The translations under genes and the position numbers were made by a program. A DNA stretch of 64,000 nt from Rhea pennata (taxonomy: Eukaryota; Chordata; Aves; Rheiformes; Rheidae): the NCBI RefSeq assembly GCF_028389875.1, contig NW_026907680.1, forward strand, positions 2,046,001 to 2,110,000. Direction: 5' to 3'. The notes under the pieces are model-generated. The model did not search any database, was not told the origin of the DNA, and saw nothing but the letters and a program-made list of their open reading frames with translations. This document shows, in pieces, positions 48,039-58,880 of the stretch; positions within the stretch are counted from its first letter, which is position 1; each line of letters starts with the position of its first letter.

Positions 48039-48493
48039 GGGCTTCCCTTCAGGGTAAAAGGGTGCTGACAGGAAGGCTCCCGGGAAGGCTCAGAGCAGAG
48101 GCTGGGGAAGAACCTTCTCTTCTGGGAAAACAGAGCTGCCATAGCCCCCACTGAGCCCTCCTGTCCTCCCTAGCAGGACTGCCCTGCACATTGCCCTAGA
48201 GTTTAGTGAGCTGCCTTCCCCTGCGCTTGCTTCTCTCTTCTCTCCATTCTGTCCTGGATCAGCCTTTTGGCTCTTCCCTGGACAAAAGCCTGCCAGATCA
48301 TTTAGCTCTTTGCCCATATTCCCCTGCAGCTGCTCTTGTGTGGAATGGAGGGGCTGCTGTGAGCAAGAGCAACGGGTATTTCTGCAGTTCTGAGAGGCAG
48401 CTTCTTCTCTGTAGCATGGAAACATGGGCTGCCCTTGCCAGCAGCAAGAGCCTTTCCTTGGCAGCATCTCACCTCTCTTTCTCACCTTTGCAG

Positions 48494-49707
48494 ATGAAAA
48501 TACGCAGGGATTCAATCCTGACAGCCACTAAAGCAGCTTCGATTGTGTCCCTTGAACCTCTTTCAAGTATTTTTCCAACGTGAGTACTTTCCCTTCTTTC
48601 TTTCCCCCTGCCTGACAAAGGCAGCAGCCTCTCCGCACAGGTTTGTTAGGGCTGCATTGCCAGGGCTGGGGCAGGCTGCTCTGAAAGTGCTTTGGGAACA
48701 AGTCTTTCCAGCGGCTGGGTCCCACCTGCCTGCAGGCATGCTCTGCCTTCATCTGGGCTCTGTGGGTGAGGATAGGGTTCTGCAGAACTCTGTGATGTTG
48801 TCCACCTGCTAAGGGCTTTGTGTGTAAATGCTTGATGCCTTTCTGCTTCTTTGACACTGGGTGCCCAGCAATAATCCGTTGCCCACCCCTGAACACAGAG
48901 CCTTTGGGGCCACGGAGCAGTCTTGTAGTTGGCAGGACAGCAGGTAATGATGTGTTTCAGAGCCTGTCCTTGCAGATGACCCTGCTGCTCTCCTCACTGC
49001 CTGGAGTCTCCCTTGGGCTCCTGGAGCTCTCCTTCAGGCATGACGTGCAGCCCCAGGTGTTTTGATGGGAGGTGATGCACTGATGTGGCCCCAGTCAGTG
49101 GAAGCCCTGTGCTTCTGCTGCAGAATTGCCTTCTGCTGCAGGAGCAGGTGTGAAGCTGGTGAGGGCCAGGTGGGGACCCTACTCTCCCTGTGCTCATATC
49201 ACCTCTCCGCGGGGTGTATTTGCAGGCCGGTGCCAGTCACCTCAGAGTGCTCTGCACAGAGTGCAGCAGCGGGCAGGAAGAAGGAACGGAGAGAAGCCCG
49301 AGCACTAGTGCATGTCCTCTGAGCGAGGGCCGTCAGAGGTCTGGAGTGGTAAGTGCTCCTCATTGAGGCCCTTCATGTGCCAGCCTGCTCTCTGCCCAGG
49401 CCTTGTGCTATGGGCGCTGGCTGTACAAGAGGCCTGCTGGGCCCTGGAAGGCTTTGTGCAGGGCTTTGTTTTCAGAGATGCCAGCTGTGCTCTACTTCTG
49501 CAATGTATCTGCCTCTCCAGCGCTCTCTGTGAGCAACCCAACAAAGCCTCTGGGGCTCTCTGCTTGGTGGCTGTGGAACTGCAGGGCATTTCCACGCTAG
49601 AAGATGGAGAGTTTCTCTTCAGCTGTGTGATGAGTAAGATCTTTGGTGTGAACAAGCAAGGGATGTTCAGCCTTGCTGGGCTTCCCTTCAGGGCAGAAGG
49701 GTGCTGA
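48494..49707 (+). pseudogene. CCDC81-like partial copy 2 (right)
   Basis: Exon-5 paralogue 48,494-48,579 (86 nt, GT donor), exon-8 paralogue 49,226-49,348 with an in-frame TGA at the same place as the left copy, and a last open segment ending at TGA 49,707. It lacks exons 1-4. Without the LTR-like insertion it shows the uninterrupted arrangement. The shared stop shows that the break predates the palindrome or was copied by gene conversion. Confidence 0.65.
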
Positions 49708-49867
49708 CAGGAAGGCTCACGGGAAGAGTTAGGGAACAGGCCTTTCCCTTGCGGGAAAAGAGACCGGCTCTGGCCCCCACTGCGCACCCCTGTCCTCCCT
49801 AGCAGGACGGCCTTGGCCTTTCTGCCGCAGGAGGGCACAGCCTGTTCCTTTCTGCCTCCTTCTCCAG

Positions 49868-50488
49868 GGGGAAGAAGAGCCATGGGCGGAGACAGGGACA
49901 AGCAGGAGAAAGAGCAGCAGCAGTGGCAGTGTCAGCGGCAGACCCGGTGGCAACAGAAGACAGAGCAGCAGTGGCAGGGGCAGTGGCAGCATCAGTGGCA
50001 GCCACAGTGCCGGCAGCAGCCCCACTGGCAGTGGCAGTGGGAGCCCCAGTGGCAGACACAGCGGCAGCCCCACCGGGAGCCCCAGTGGCACTGGGAAACC
50101 CACTGTCAGACAGAGCGACAGCCCCAGTGTCAGCAGCAGCCTCACTGGCAGTGGCAGTGGAAGCTCCAGCTGCAGGCACAGCGGCAGCTCCAGTGCCAGT
50201 GTCAGACAGAGCGGCAGCGGCAGTGGAAGCTCCAGTGGCGGGGACAGCAGCAGATCCACTGGCGGTGGCAGCAGCAGTGGAAGCCCCGGTGGCGGGCACA
50301 GCGGCAGCCCCAGGGGCAGGCGCAGTCGAAGACCACATGTCAGACAGAGGGGAAGCGGCTGTGGGAGCCCCGGGGGCAGCGGCGGTGGCCACAGCAGCAG
50401 CCACAACGGCGGCAGCGGCGGCAGCAGCAGCAGCAGCTCTGCTTGTGAGCCGCGCGAGCACCCAGGAAGTTCTTGTGTGCTGAATTAA
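49868..50488 (+). CDS. Ser/Gly/Arg-repeat terminal exon (right)
   Basis: Mirror of 13,378-14,004 with the acceptor at 49,867 and 206 codons before TAA. It is two codons shorter than the left copy, within the (AGC)n poly-Ser tract near 50,420-50,440. The phase is 0 at the acceptor. No known family is recognised. Low-complexity Ser/Arg composition is compatible with a disordered tail. Confidence 0.55.
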   Translation, partial: GEEEPWAETGTSRRKSSSSGSVSGRPGGNRRQSSSGRGSGSISGSHSAGSSPTGSGSGSPSGRHSGSPTGSPSGTGKPTVRQSDSPSVSSSLTGSGSGSSSCRHSGSSSASVRQSGSGSGSSSGGDSSRSTGGGSSSGSPGGGHSGSPRGRRSRRPHVRQRGSGCGSPGGSGGGHSSSHNGGSGGSSSSSSACEPREHPGSSCVLN

Positions 50489-50489
50489 A

Positions 50490-50830
50490 CCAGCTGCCCC
50501 AGGCCGGGTGGCTCTTGGCGGGGTGTGCGGCGCGCTCGCCCGCCTGCAGCGCGGCAGCTCTGGGGAGGCCTGAGGAGCGGAGCGGAGCAGCCGGGGCTCG
50601 GGGCCAGGAAGGCTCCTCCTCACAGCGGCTGCTCCCGCGAGGCGCCAGGGAGGGGGCGGGGCTCGGCGGCCGCGCTGCCTGCTGGGATTGCAGTTCCCGG
50701 CGCGGGGCGGCAGCGGCATCGCTGGGCCTGGGGGAGGGAAGGGGGCGCGGGGAGGGGCCCAGGCGTCCGAGCCGGCGCTCAGGTAACGGGGGTGGGGGGA
50801 GGGTGCTCGGACGCCTGGGCCCCTGACGTG
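50490..50830 (+). promoter_or_regulatory. CpG island with a ZNF143/Staf-like site (right)
   Basis: Mirror of 13,040-13,380; the motif lies at 50,677-50,696 and is unchanged. GC boxes (GGGGGCGGGGC) are near 50,652. It starts just after the Ser/Gly-exon stop and lies upstream of the CARD exons. Confidence 0.6.
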
Positions 50831-51112
50831 GGAAGGGATGGGGACTTCCTGGGCACGTGGAAGGAGGGGCCCAGACGCCTGGGCCCCTGGGGTAGGGGGA
50901 GGCAATGGGGTGTCCGGATGCCTGGGCCCTGGAGTCAGGGCGGGGCAGAGGGATGCCCGTACGCCTGGGCCGCTCGCGTAGTGGGCAGAAGAGAGGTGCC
51001 CGGACACCTGGGCCCCTCGGGTAGAGGCGGGCAGGAGAATGCCCAGATGCCTGGGCCCCTGGGGTGCAGGGGGGCAGAGGGGTGCCTGGACCCCTGGGGT
51101 GGGGGGGAGCAG
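50755..51112. repeat. GC-rich minisatellite (right)
   Basis: Reverse-complement copy of 12,755-13,125, with cores such as CGCCTGGGCCCCTGGGG. It starts about 60 bp beyond the conserved promoter motif at 50,677. Confidence 0.85.
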
Positions 51113-51737
51113 GGGGGATGTTGCCCCAGTGGTCCCCATTGCGCTGCATATGTGTGTGCGTGGGGCTGCAGTGTGTGTGTGTCTTTGCCTGTGAAAGGCC
51201 CAGCTGTGTCGTTGGCATGTGCGTGTCGGCGTGTTTGTGGGGCAGCCATGTTGACGTGTGCATGGTTGCTGCAGAACAAACCAAGGGTGATGAGCTCAAT
51301 TGAACGTATTTGCCATGACACTGTCTGAAATTAGCTTAAAACTCCAATGCAGTGAGTTCCCAGCAAGACATACAGGTTGAACCAGGTGATGGTATGTCTC
51401 CTCCCTGTCAGAGGTGCTCATCGTACATCATCCATAGCTCCAGCATTTCCCATGGCCAGTTCACACTGCGCAGCTGTGGTGGTCTCTGATAGGGCTGTAA
51501 TTAGCTGTGCTGTCACTTGATGGCACTGGCTCAGTGGAGATGGGAGCAGCCATGAGAGAGGGTCAGCAGCAAGGCTGGGAGGTGGCCTGGGAGTCCTGGT
51601 CTCCTAAGGGAAGGAGCCTCCTTTGGAAAGGTGTCTGCTCTGTCCTTCCCTTCTGCAGCGCCCCATTGACCATGCAAGATTGGAGCTCCCTCCCATTGCT
51701 TCCCCTCTCATTTCTTTTCTGTTTTGCTGTCCCACAG

Positions 51738-52367
51738 GCTTTAGGGGCAGAGAACAAATCCCCAAAGAATCTGTTCAAATGTTGGCAGTGACAGGTGAGA
51801 CTTTTGGGGGCAAAATGCCTCAAAACCAGGGACAGGGGCTCAAACACCCACTCTAAAACACAGCATTGGCCCTGGCACAGCCCCAGTTTGAATTAGACCT
51901 TCACACGAGCCTCTGCTTTCGGCTAGACAGTGCCATCACCCACTAACAACAGAGAGGACTGGGTGCTCCGTGGTGCCGTTCATTTCCTCCTTGGGTCGTG
52001 CTAGCTCAGGCAAACCCCTCTCTGAAGTGGCTGCTGCTCCATGACCTGTGAAGCAGCTGAAAGAGCACCAGTGTGTCCACAGATGACTAACCCTTTGCTT
52101 CTGGCCTCCCCAGGGGAACACTTTGTTGATAGGCACCGAGTGGAGCTGACTGAACGCGTTGTTGAAGTGAAAGGTGTCCTGGACCTCCTGCTCGGGGACA
52201 TTCTGGACTTTGAGCAATACCAAAGAATTCTGGCGGAGAAAACATCCCACACCATGATGCGTGAGCTGTTCAGGCTGTTGCTGAGCTGGACTCCCTGGTG
52301 CAAGGATCGCCTGTACGAGGCCCTGAAGAAAAAGCCCCCACCCCTCGTTGAAGCCCTTGAGAAGTAA
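51738..52367 (+). CDS. CARD-domain protein, ASC/NLRP1/CARD8-type (right, 3' exons only)
   Basis: Exons 51,738-51,794 and 52,114-52,367 have intact AG/GT sites and phase 1-1. The frame is open to TAA. It differs from the left CARD exon at 9 of 254 bases, of which 7 change an amino acid (T/A, T/P, two at LL/MP, P/S, P/R, A/V). The gene reads away from the CpG island at 50,490-50,830, which could be its promoter. The 5' coding exon was not identified, so the gene may be an incomplete copy. Its neighbours on the same strand are the Ser/Gly-repeat exon upstream and a dead CR1 element downstream. Confidence 0.8.
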
Positions 52368-52466
52368 TTTGCAGAGGCACTGACTGCTCTGTGATACAGA
52401 GGAGTTCTTCCATGGAGAAGCAAAGTTCCTCTAGGCAGCTCACAAGTGACTTCACAAATGGCAGCA

Positions 52467-53169
52467 TCACCAAATCACTGAATCAACGCATTGCTGAAGT
52501 TGGAAAGCACCCCTGGAGAACATCTGCCTCCACCCTCTTTTCTTTTATACCTGGAGGTATACCTGGAGCATGCTGACTGAGACCGTGTCCAGTTGGGTTT
52601 TGAGCAGCAGCAAGGATGGAGACTCATAGTCCTGCTGAGCAACTTGGTCCAGTCTTCCATCGCTCTTGCAGCAGAAAATCTTCTCTTACATTTCAATGGA
52701 ATTTCTTGTATTTCTACATGTGCCTGTTGCCTCCCATCCTGCCACTGGCTGTCACAGAAGAATCTGTCTCTGTCTTCTTTATGCCATGTCCCCATCAGGT
52801 ACTTCTGTACATTCAAATTGCCCTGAGCCTTCTCCCCTTACACTGAACAGGCCCAGCTAGCTCTGTCTCTCCTCATACAGGAGATGCTCCAGGCCCTTAG
52901 TCTTCTTTGTGGTTGGACTCACTCCAGTAGGTCCATGTTTCTCTTGTGCTGGTGGACCAAGCTCTCCAGGTGCGGCCTCACCAGTGCTGAGCAGAGGGGA
53001 AGGATCACCTGCCTCCACCTGCTGGCAATGCTCTTCCTGATGCAGCCCAGGATACCATGGCTGCTCTTTGCCACCAGAGCACATTGCTGATTCATGGTCA
53101 GCTTGGTGCCCACCACAGCCCCCAGGTCCTTCTCTGAAAAGCTCCTTTCCAGCACAGCCAGGTATCAGC
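52467..53169 (-). mobile_element. CR1 LINE, degenerate end of ORF2 and 3' end (right)
   Basis: Mirror of 10,690-11,395 with the same reverse-transcriptase C-terminal fragments in broken frames. It lies directly downstream of the CARD exon stop codon, so it probably provides part of the 3' flank or UTR of that gene. Confidence 0.88.
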
Positions 53170-54379
53170 ACCCCTCCCTGGTTACGCACCAAGTCCCTGC
53201 TTCATCAGGACATTGTTGAAGAAGCAATGGGAGACAGCGTGGAGCCCTCCTGGAGGCAGCTGCACAACACCTGCTGCTCCCTCTCCTGCACTGAGCTTGC
53301 CAACACCCCTGCTGCCTCCCCAGGCTGGTTGCTCCCTCCCAGGCACTAACAGCAGCTTTGTGGCCACTGGTGGCCTCTCAGGTCTTGAGGCACAAGTGAG
53401 CTCACTAGCAGAAGCAGCAGCAAGGTTCCTCCTCCTGGCTTCCAGGTGGGTGGGGCTGGAATCACCTCCCTGTCAGCACTGACACCATTTTCCTGCCGCG
53501 ACGCTCCCGGGTGCAAGGCACAAGTGCCCTCACACTCAGCATCAAAGCCTTGTGCCTGCCAGTGGCCATGCTGGGCTGCACTGGAGGGTTTTCCAGTGCA
53601 GGAGGACTGAAGTAGGGGACACAGAACAGATCCAGGAGCAATGTGCTCAGTGCTAAGAGAACGTTGAAAACGCTACATGTCTGTAGCAGGAAGAGAATGG
53701 AAGGGAGCAGAGGGACTGCTTTGGCTAAAAGGCAGCACCTGACTTGAGCAAGACCACACGTGTGCTTCCATACAATATACTTAGGCAGCTCCATCAAGCT
53801 GCAGAAGAAAGGTTAGCCAGTTGGTTACTCGCACAAGAAGGGACATGGACTTTACGGTGCCAGACAAGCTCTGTATCCCTGCAGGCTTGTTAGAGGGAAG
53901 TGCAGTGTGCCTGGCAGTTTTTGAAACCCCTTGGAGTTTAGGTTCAGCCTGCAGCAAGGATTTCTCACAGCCAGACCACTTAGTGGGAAACCATTACCGT
54001 GCTGTGTAAAGCAAATAATTTTCACCAGCATTGCATTGTATTTTGTGCCGGTCACATCCTTTCTGCTCAGAATATCACAATGCCTCTGTATTGCCCTGGA
54101 AAGTGGCATTTGCTGAAGATCCTTCAGTAGATGCATGGAGGCCAACACATGTACTTCGAACTTCACCTGCACCTGGGAGAGGGGGAAAAAAAAACCCCAG
54201 TGTTAGTTTTTTAGCACACGTAGCCCAAAGCGTTTGTGGAAATAAATAGTACATGGGACTGGAGAGTGCAAAAATGTAGAGAGAGGTAAAGCCCTCAGAG
54301 GAACTCAAAATGAAAGGGGCCCACACAGAGGAAGACATTTGATTTTTTGTGTTTGATTATCATTCAACGGGCTCTTGAA
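53170..54379. other. Right arm: non-coding stretch between CR1 fragments
   Basis: Mirror of 9,481-10,690, with a poly-A run near 54,185. Nothing else is recognised. Confidence 0.5.
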
Positions 54380-54720
54380 AGAGAGTGAAGGAAATTCCAC
54401 TGGATATCCCCATCAAAGGGATGGGGCCGAACTCTTTTCACTAGTGCCACACAACAGGACAAGAGGCAACGGGCACAAACTGAACCAGCGGAAGCTCCGC
54501 CTCAATATGAGGAGGAATTTTTTTCCTGTGAGAGTGACCAAGCACTGGGAGAGGTTTCCCAGAGACATTGTAGAGTCTCCTCCTCTGGAGAGATTCAGAC
54601 CCTGCCCGGATGCAACCCTGTCTAACATGGTCGAGGTGACCCTGCCTGAGCAGGGAGGTAGGACTAGATGATCCCCTGAGGTCCCTTCCAACCTTACCCA
54701 TTCTGTGATTCTGTGATATG
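54380..54720 (+). mobile_element. CR1 LINE 3' fragment (right)
   Basis: Mirror copy of 9,140-9,480, ending in the GATTCTGTGATTCTGTGA-type CR1 tail. It is truncated at its 5' end and has no intact reading frame. Confidence 0.9.
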
Positions 54721-54724
54721 CACC

Positions 54725-57700
54725 ACACGTTTTCAGAAAACCCACCGACCATATCTACTTACACCACTGCCCAACCTGGACTCCTGCAGGTTGGACTCCT
54801 GTCTCCAAGCGTCCCATCTTCCTTCACAGCTCAGAAAGGCAGTTTTATGGAGGACAAATCTTTTAGCCGCTTTCTGCTGAGCCTTCTCGATGGAGATGTA
54901 TATGCATACACAAACACACACACGGGTACCACTTGCCCTGTCGAAACTTCCTTTTTTTCCAGGGAAACTCCTCTACAGGACTATGTAAACCAACCAAGAA
55001 GACCCTCAGTGTCTTCCTGCATCGAGCACAATCAGATAAAGTCTCAGAAGCCAATAAATGACATTGCTGCCAGTCAGCACGGGATGACATTCAAAAATGC
55101 TAGTGTTAGGCAATAGGTTTGTGGACACGCCAGCAAATGTTGAAAGCTGTAGAGAAACAAATCACAGTGCTGGGGGAGGAAAAGATCCTGGAGCAAAAAG
55201 GACCTCTCTGATGATCTCCGTGCTTTGAAATAGGTCCTGTCACAAAGCAGGGACTCCAGAGGAACCAGTTTGCCCTCCTCCTCCGCCCATACCTTTCCTT
55301 TGTCAGAGCCTGGGAAGCACACTGCATACACGAGTGGAAGGCCCACATCTCCAGTGGATCTGAGGAGCTTTCCTTCTCTGACAATACCTATGCAGACTCT
55401 TCCTGTGCCCTTCTGCGAATGGAGCCATTAGGAGCCACAGTCATCTCAGTGTGGCCGGAGACACTGGTGGGGAGTTCTTGTTTTCTTCTTGAAATTGTAT
55501 GAGTAAAGAGAAAAGCAAGAACTCAGCCCCTTCAGGAGAGCTCCTGCTGAAGGTGGCAGCCCAGCATGCCAAGAGGCCCACTTGTGTTCTGAGGCCGTAC
55601 TTGAAGACCAGGCTGAGAAAATTGTTGGCTTTACCTGAGGACTTTGGCTCCCCAGTATGGCTTAAGGCCTTTGTGATGAGGAGTTCCCGCACCCTTTTCC
55701 GATCCAAATCATGCTCCCATACGGGCAGCTGACTCTCTGCTGTGACAAACGTGGTCTGGAGGAAAAAGCCAGCCCAAGATGTCTTTCTGCCTTGCTTGCT
55801 TCTGGTAGGGATCAATCTTTTCAAACAAACCAAAACCAGAACCTCTCATTCCTCTCCATGTTATAGGCTCCCCAAATAAGAGCTACAGAAGGACCAAAGC
55901 ACAGGGAATGGCTGGGCAATAAAGTGCCAGAGGGTATTTGCTGCAGGAGGAGTAAGGCCTCTTGGGGAGTAAATGACCACATCTGAACTTTGCATGCACC
56001 GGGGCAGGCTGTGAGCTAACAGCTCTTGGTCAGGAAGGAGAGGCAAGAGAGAGGTCGCTGAAAGCCGCATCTCCTTGCCTTGCGGAGGTGAGAAGAAGCC
56101 CAGCAGAAGTGCTTTGAAGAGGAAGAGAGAAGCCAAGCAAGGAGCCGCATCTGGCCCTGCCACATATTGACGGTGTGCTTTCAGCCCAAGGTGGGGGTGC
56201 GCTTCTGGAAGGACCAAGCGGACAAAGGCTTTGTGGCTCCTGCCTCTGGCTGACGAAGCTCCCAGGCCCCAGGCTGCTGGAAGAAGACCCTGTTGGGGCA
56301 ATCAGTGCATTTTTGGCTGTTCTGCACCTACTTGCTGCTGTTCCAGCCTGTGCTAGAAAGACTGTGCTGAAGCACCAGCAGCTCTCGCAACACTGGCCTC
56401 AAGCACTTAGTGAGCTGCAGTTTGCAAGCAGAACCTCCGTGTACTTGCTGCTGCTCCAGCCTTTGCAAGAGAGGCCTAGGCTGGAGTAACATCTCGTTGG
56501 AATCGGACTCTCTCCTAAGCCAGAGGTCTGTCTGCAGAGAAGGCAGTGCCTGCCCTGGCCCTGGGGCCTGTGGGGCAGAGGCTCTGCGGGCTGGCAGAGG
56601 CCATGTGGGGTTTTCTGGGAGGAAAACGTCTGCACTGGAGGAGAAGAGAGCTAAATTCCCTAATTCTCCCTCCCACCGCACTTCTGTTCTGCCTTCCTCC
56701 CCTTCTCGCACCATGGCTCCACCGCCTGCTGCTTTTCCTGCCAGCACCAAATGCCCTCTCCCATGTCTATTGCCTGCCTTAGCCAACACACACCAGCCCA
56801 CTTCTGGGGCACTTGGCTGTGCCCCAGAGAGCCCTCCCGGCAGCAGGGCACTGCCTTGGGGCACCCACCTCTTGGCAGGTGCCAAAAAGCAGCTGCCACA
56901 AAGGCTCCTGGGGCCAGCAGAGCTGCTGCTGCTGCTGCTGCTGTGCATGGGCAGAGCAGGGGCAAAAGCACTTTCTGAGCTTCCCCACAGACCTGCTGAC
57001 CCCTCAGCAGCCTCCCCAGTCTCCAGCTCTTCTCCAGCCTTGGCACCTCCTTTTCCCTTCCCCCAAAACAACAGCGTGGAACAGAAAGCCAACACTCAGG
57101 AAACCTCCTTCCCTGTGGAGTGGTCCCTGCCTTGACTTTCCTCCGGGCAAGCTCCTGGGGCTGAGCAGCAGCTCTGAGCAGCCTTGCCCCACACAGCCTC
57201 TGATCTGGGACAGCAAGATCCTGCCCTTCTATGGGCTGCTACTTCCCACCATGGCTTCTCCACGCAGCGCTGCAGGCAGTTGCCCAGGCGGGCTGAGTGC
57301 TGACCAAGGCAGGTGGCAGAGGCATGGCCCTGGGCACCCTGACCTCCCAGGACACTGCTCTCAGGCACAGCCCTGGGCACACCTGGCTGCACGCACGCCC
57401 TGCTCGCACAGCCCTGCCGCCCTCCCCGGCAGAAGGGAGCCATGCCGCCCTGTCCCTCGGACACTGTGGCAGCAAGTCCCTGCCCTAAAGCACCAGCTGC
57501 TCCACCGAGAGAGCTCTCCGGAAAGATGGCCTCAACCATCGCCTGCGCGAGGTCTCCAGGACCCCGCGAGCAGCTCAGCAGCACTGCCCTGCAGCCAGAG
57601 ACTTCCCACTGGAAGGGCTCTGCCCATTTCTGCCAGAAGGAGCTCTCAGCTGCTGCCTCCCTCCTGAGTGTCCGGAGCTTCCCTCCGTTTTGTCTCAGCT

Positions 57701-57990
57701 CAGCTCAGCACGGGCAGGCAGTGCCCTCAGCACTGCGGCTCCTGGCAGAGGAGCTGCTCCTGCACCCAGCAGGGAAGTCGTTTCCCCAGGCTTCGGGGAG
57801 TGAGTGAGCTGAATCAGCCTGGGCCCCTCATTTCTTTGGGGAGAAGCCCTCTAGGTGGTGGGGCAGACACCTCCATCCCATGCACGCCACCAACCCCCAG
57901 GATGGTTGTGGGATTCATCCTGCTTAAGCTGCCGTGTGCCCAAAAGAGGTGCACAGAAGTGTGCGAGCTCCTTGTCCCCCCTCCCATTTC
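54725..57990. other. Right arm: no recognised gene
   Basis: Mirror of 5,868-9,135. Open frames such as 55,499-55,732 and 56,410-57,135 on the plus strand are kept in both arms, but I cannot match them to any family. GC-rich frames stay open easily in DNA only a few percent diverged. A CA-rich run sits near 54,905-54,925. Confidence 0.5.
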
Positions 57991-57993
57991 CAG

Positions 57994-58224
57994 TCCAAGG
58001 TGGTGGAAGGTGGGAGTCAGCTGCTGCCGTGGAAACACTGGGTGACACCAGAGGTGCCAGAGGTGATCCAGGGCATGCGCAAGTGCCTGCGAGCTCTCCC
58101 TGGGCAATGTGGAGAGACACAGACCCGTGTGTGGCATCATCTGGGGGCTCTGGGGGACATTCCCAGAGGCAGGATGCACCAGCTGCCCACGCCTGGCAGG
58201 AAGAAACTTCTCCTTCGGCACTGA
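57994..58224 (+). CDS. Candidate terminal exon of an unrecognised gene (right)
   Basis: Mirror copy of 5,637-5,867: acceptor at 57,991-57,993, then 76 codons and a TGA. It lies about 650 bp upstream of the CCDC81-like start on the same strand, so a separate gene would end just before that promoter. Coding status is uncertain. No homology is recognised. Confidence 0.3.
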   Translation, partial: SKVVEGGSQLLPWKHWVTPEVPEVIQGMRKCLRALPGQCGETQTRVWHHLGALGDIPRGRMHQLPTPGRKKLLLRH

Positions 58225-58339
58225 GCCAGGGCTTTGCTGCCTGCCAAGGCCTTGCTGGAGGTTTCCCTGCCATCGGTCCGTTCTCAGCACTTCCTTGCAC
58301 CGGGGGCAGCAGGACCCGCAGCCTGTGCTGTGTCGCCAT

Positions 58340-58880
58340 GGGTGGAGGCTGGTGCAGTGCCCCACTGCCCCCCTCCCCTCGCAGCCAGGTTTCCCGCATG
58401 GGGCCATGGCCGGGCTGAGTGCAGCCGCAGCACCCAGCCCAGCCGGTCCCCCGGTGGGGTTATCCCTGCCCCAGGACCTCCCCAGTGCGGGGGTCACGGC
58501 AGCCCCACAAGTGCCCCGTGCAGCCCCTCCCCACTGCAGGGCCAGCACTGGCCGGGGGCCCCGGGGGTCCCGGTCCCCTCTGTGACATGGGCTGGCGTCA
58601 CAGGGGACATCCCTGCTGGGTCACAGCCACCGCTGCCCTCTCCCGCCCGCCCACACACCCTCCCCACTCGTCCCGCACAGCCCGCCGCAGCGCAGGCGCT
58701 GGGGCTGCTCTGGGCACCGCTGTGCTGCCAGGAGCCGACGAGCCCCAGCGGGAGCCGGCGACGGGAGCCCGGGGCAGCGCGGGGCTGCGCTGAAGGGCGC
58801 AGCAGGAGCAGCCGAGCGGCCAGGAAGCCTTTGCAGGGACCCTCCCGCTGCGCGGCCAAGCCAGAGCGCCCGGCACGGAC
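58340..58880 (+). promoter_or_regulatory. GC-rich 5' flank of the right CCDC81-like gene
   Basis: Mirror copy of 4,982-5,520. It is CpG-rich, has no TATA box, and lies directly before the ATG at 58,881. The same TGACATGGGCTGGCGTCA element is present near 58,585. The call rests on composition and position. Confidence 0.5.

Noticed and set aside
56410-57135. 241-codon frame with a Leu run resembling a membrane protein
   Set aside because: No domain, no splice support and no recognised homologue. The Leu run comes from a (CTG)n tract, and conservation between arms is expected from recent duplication alone.
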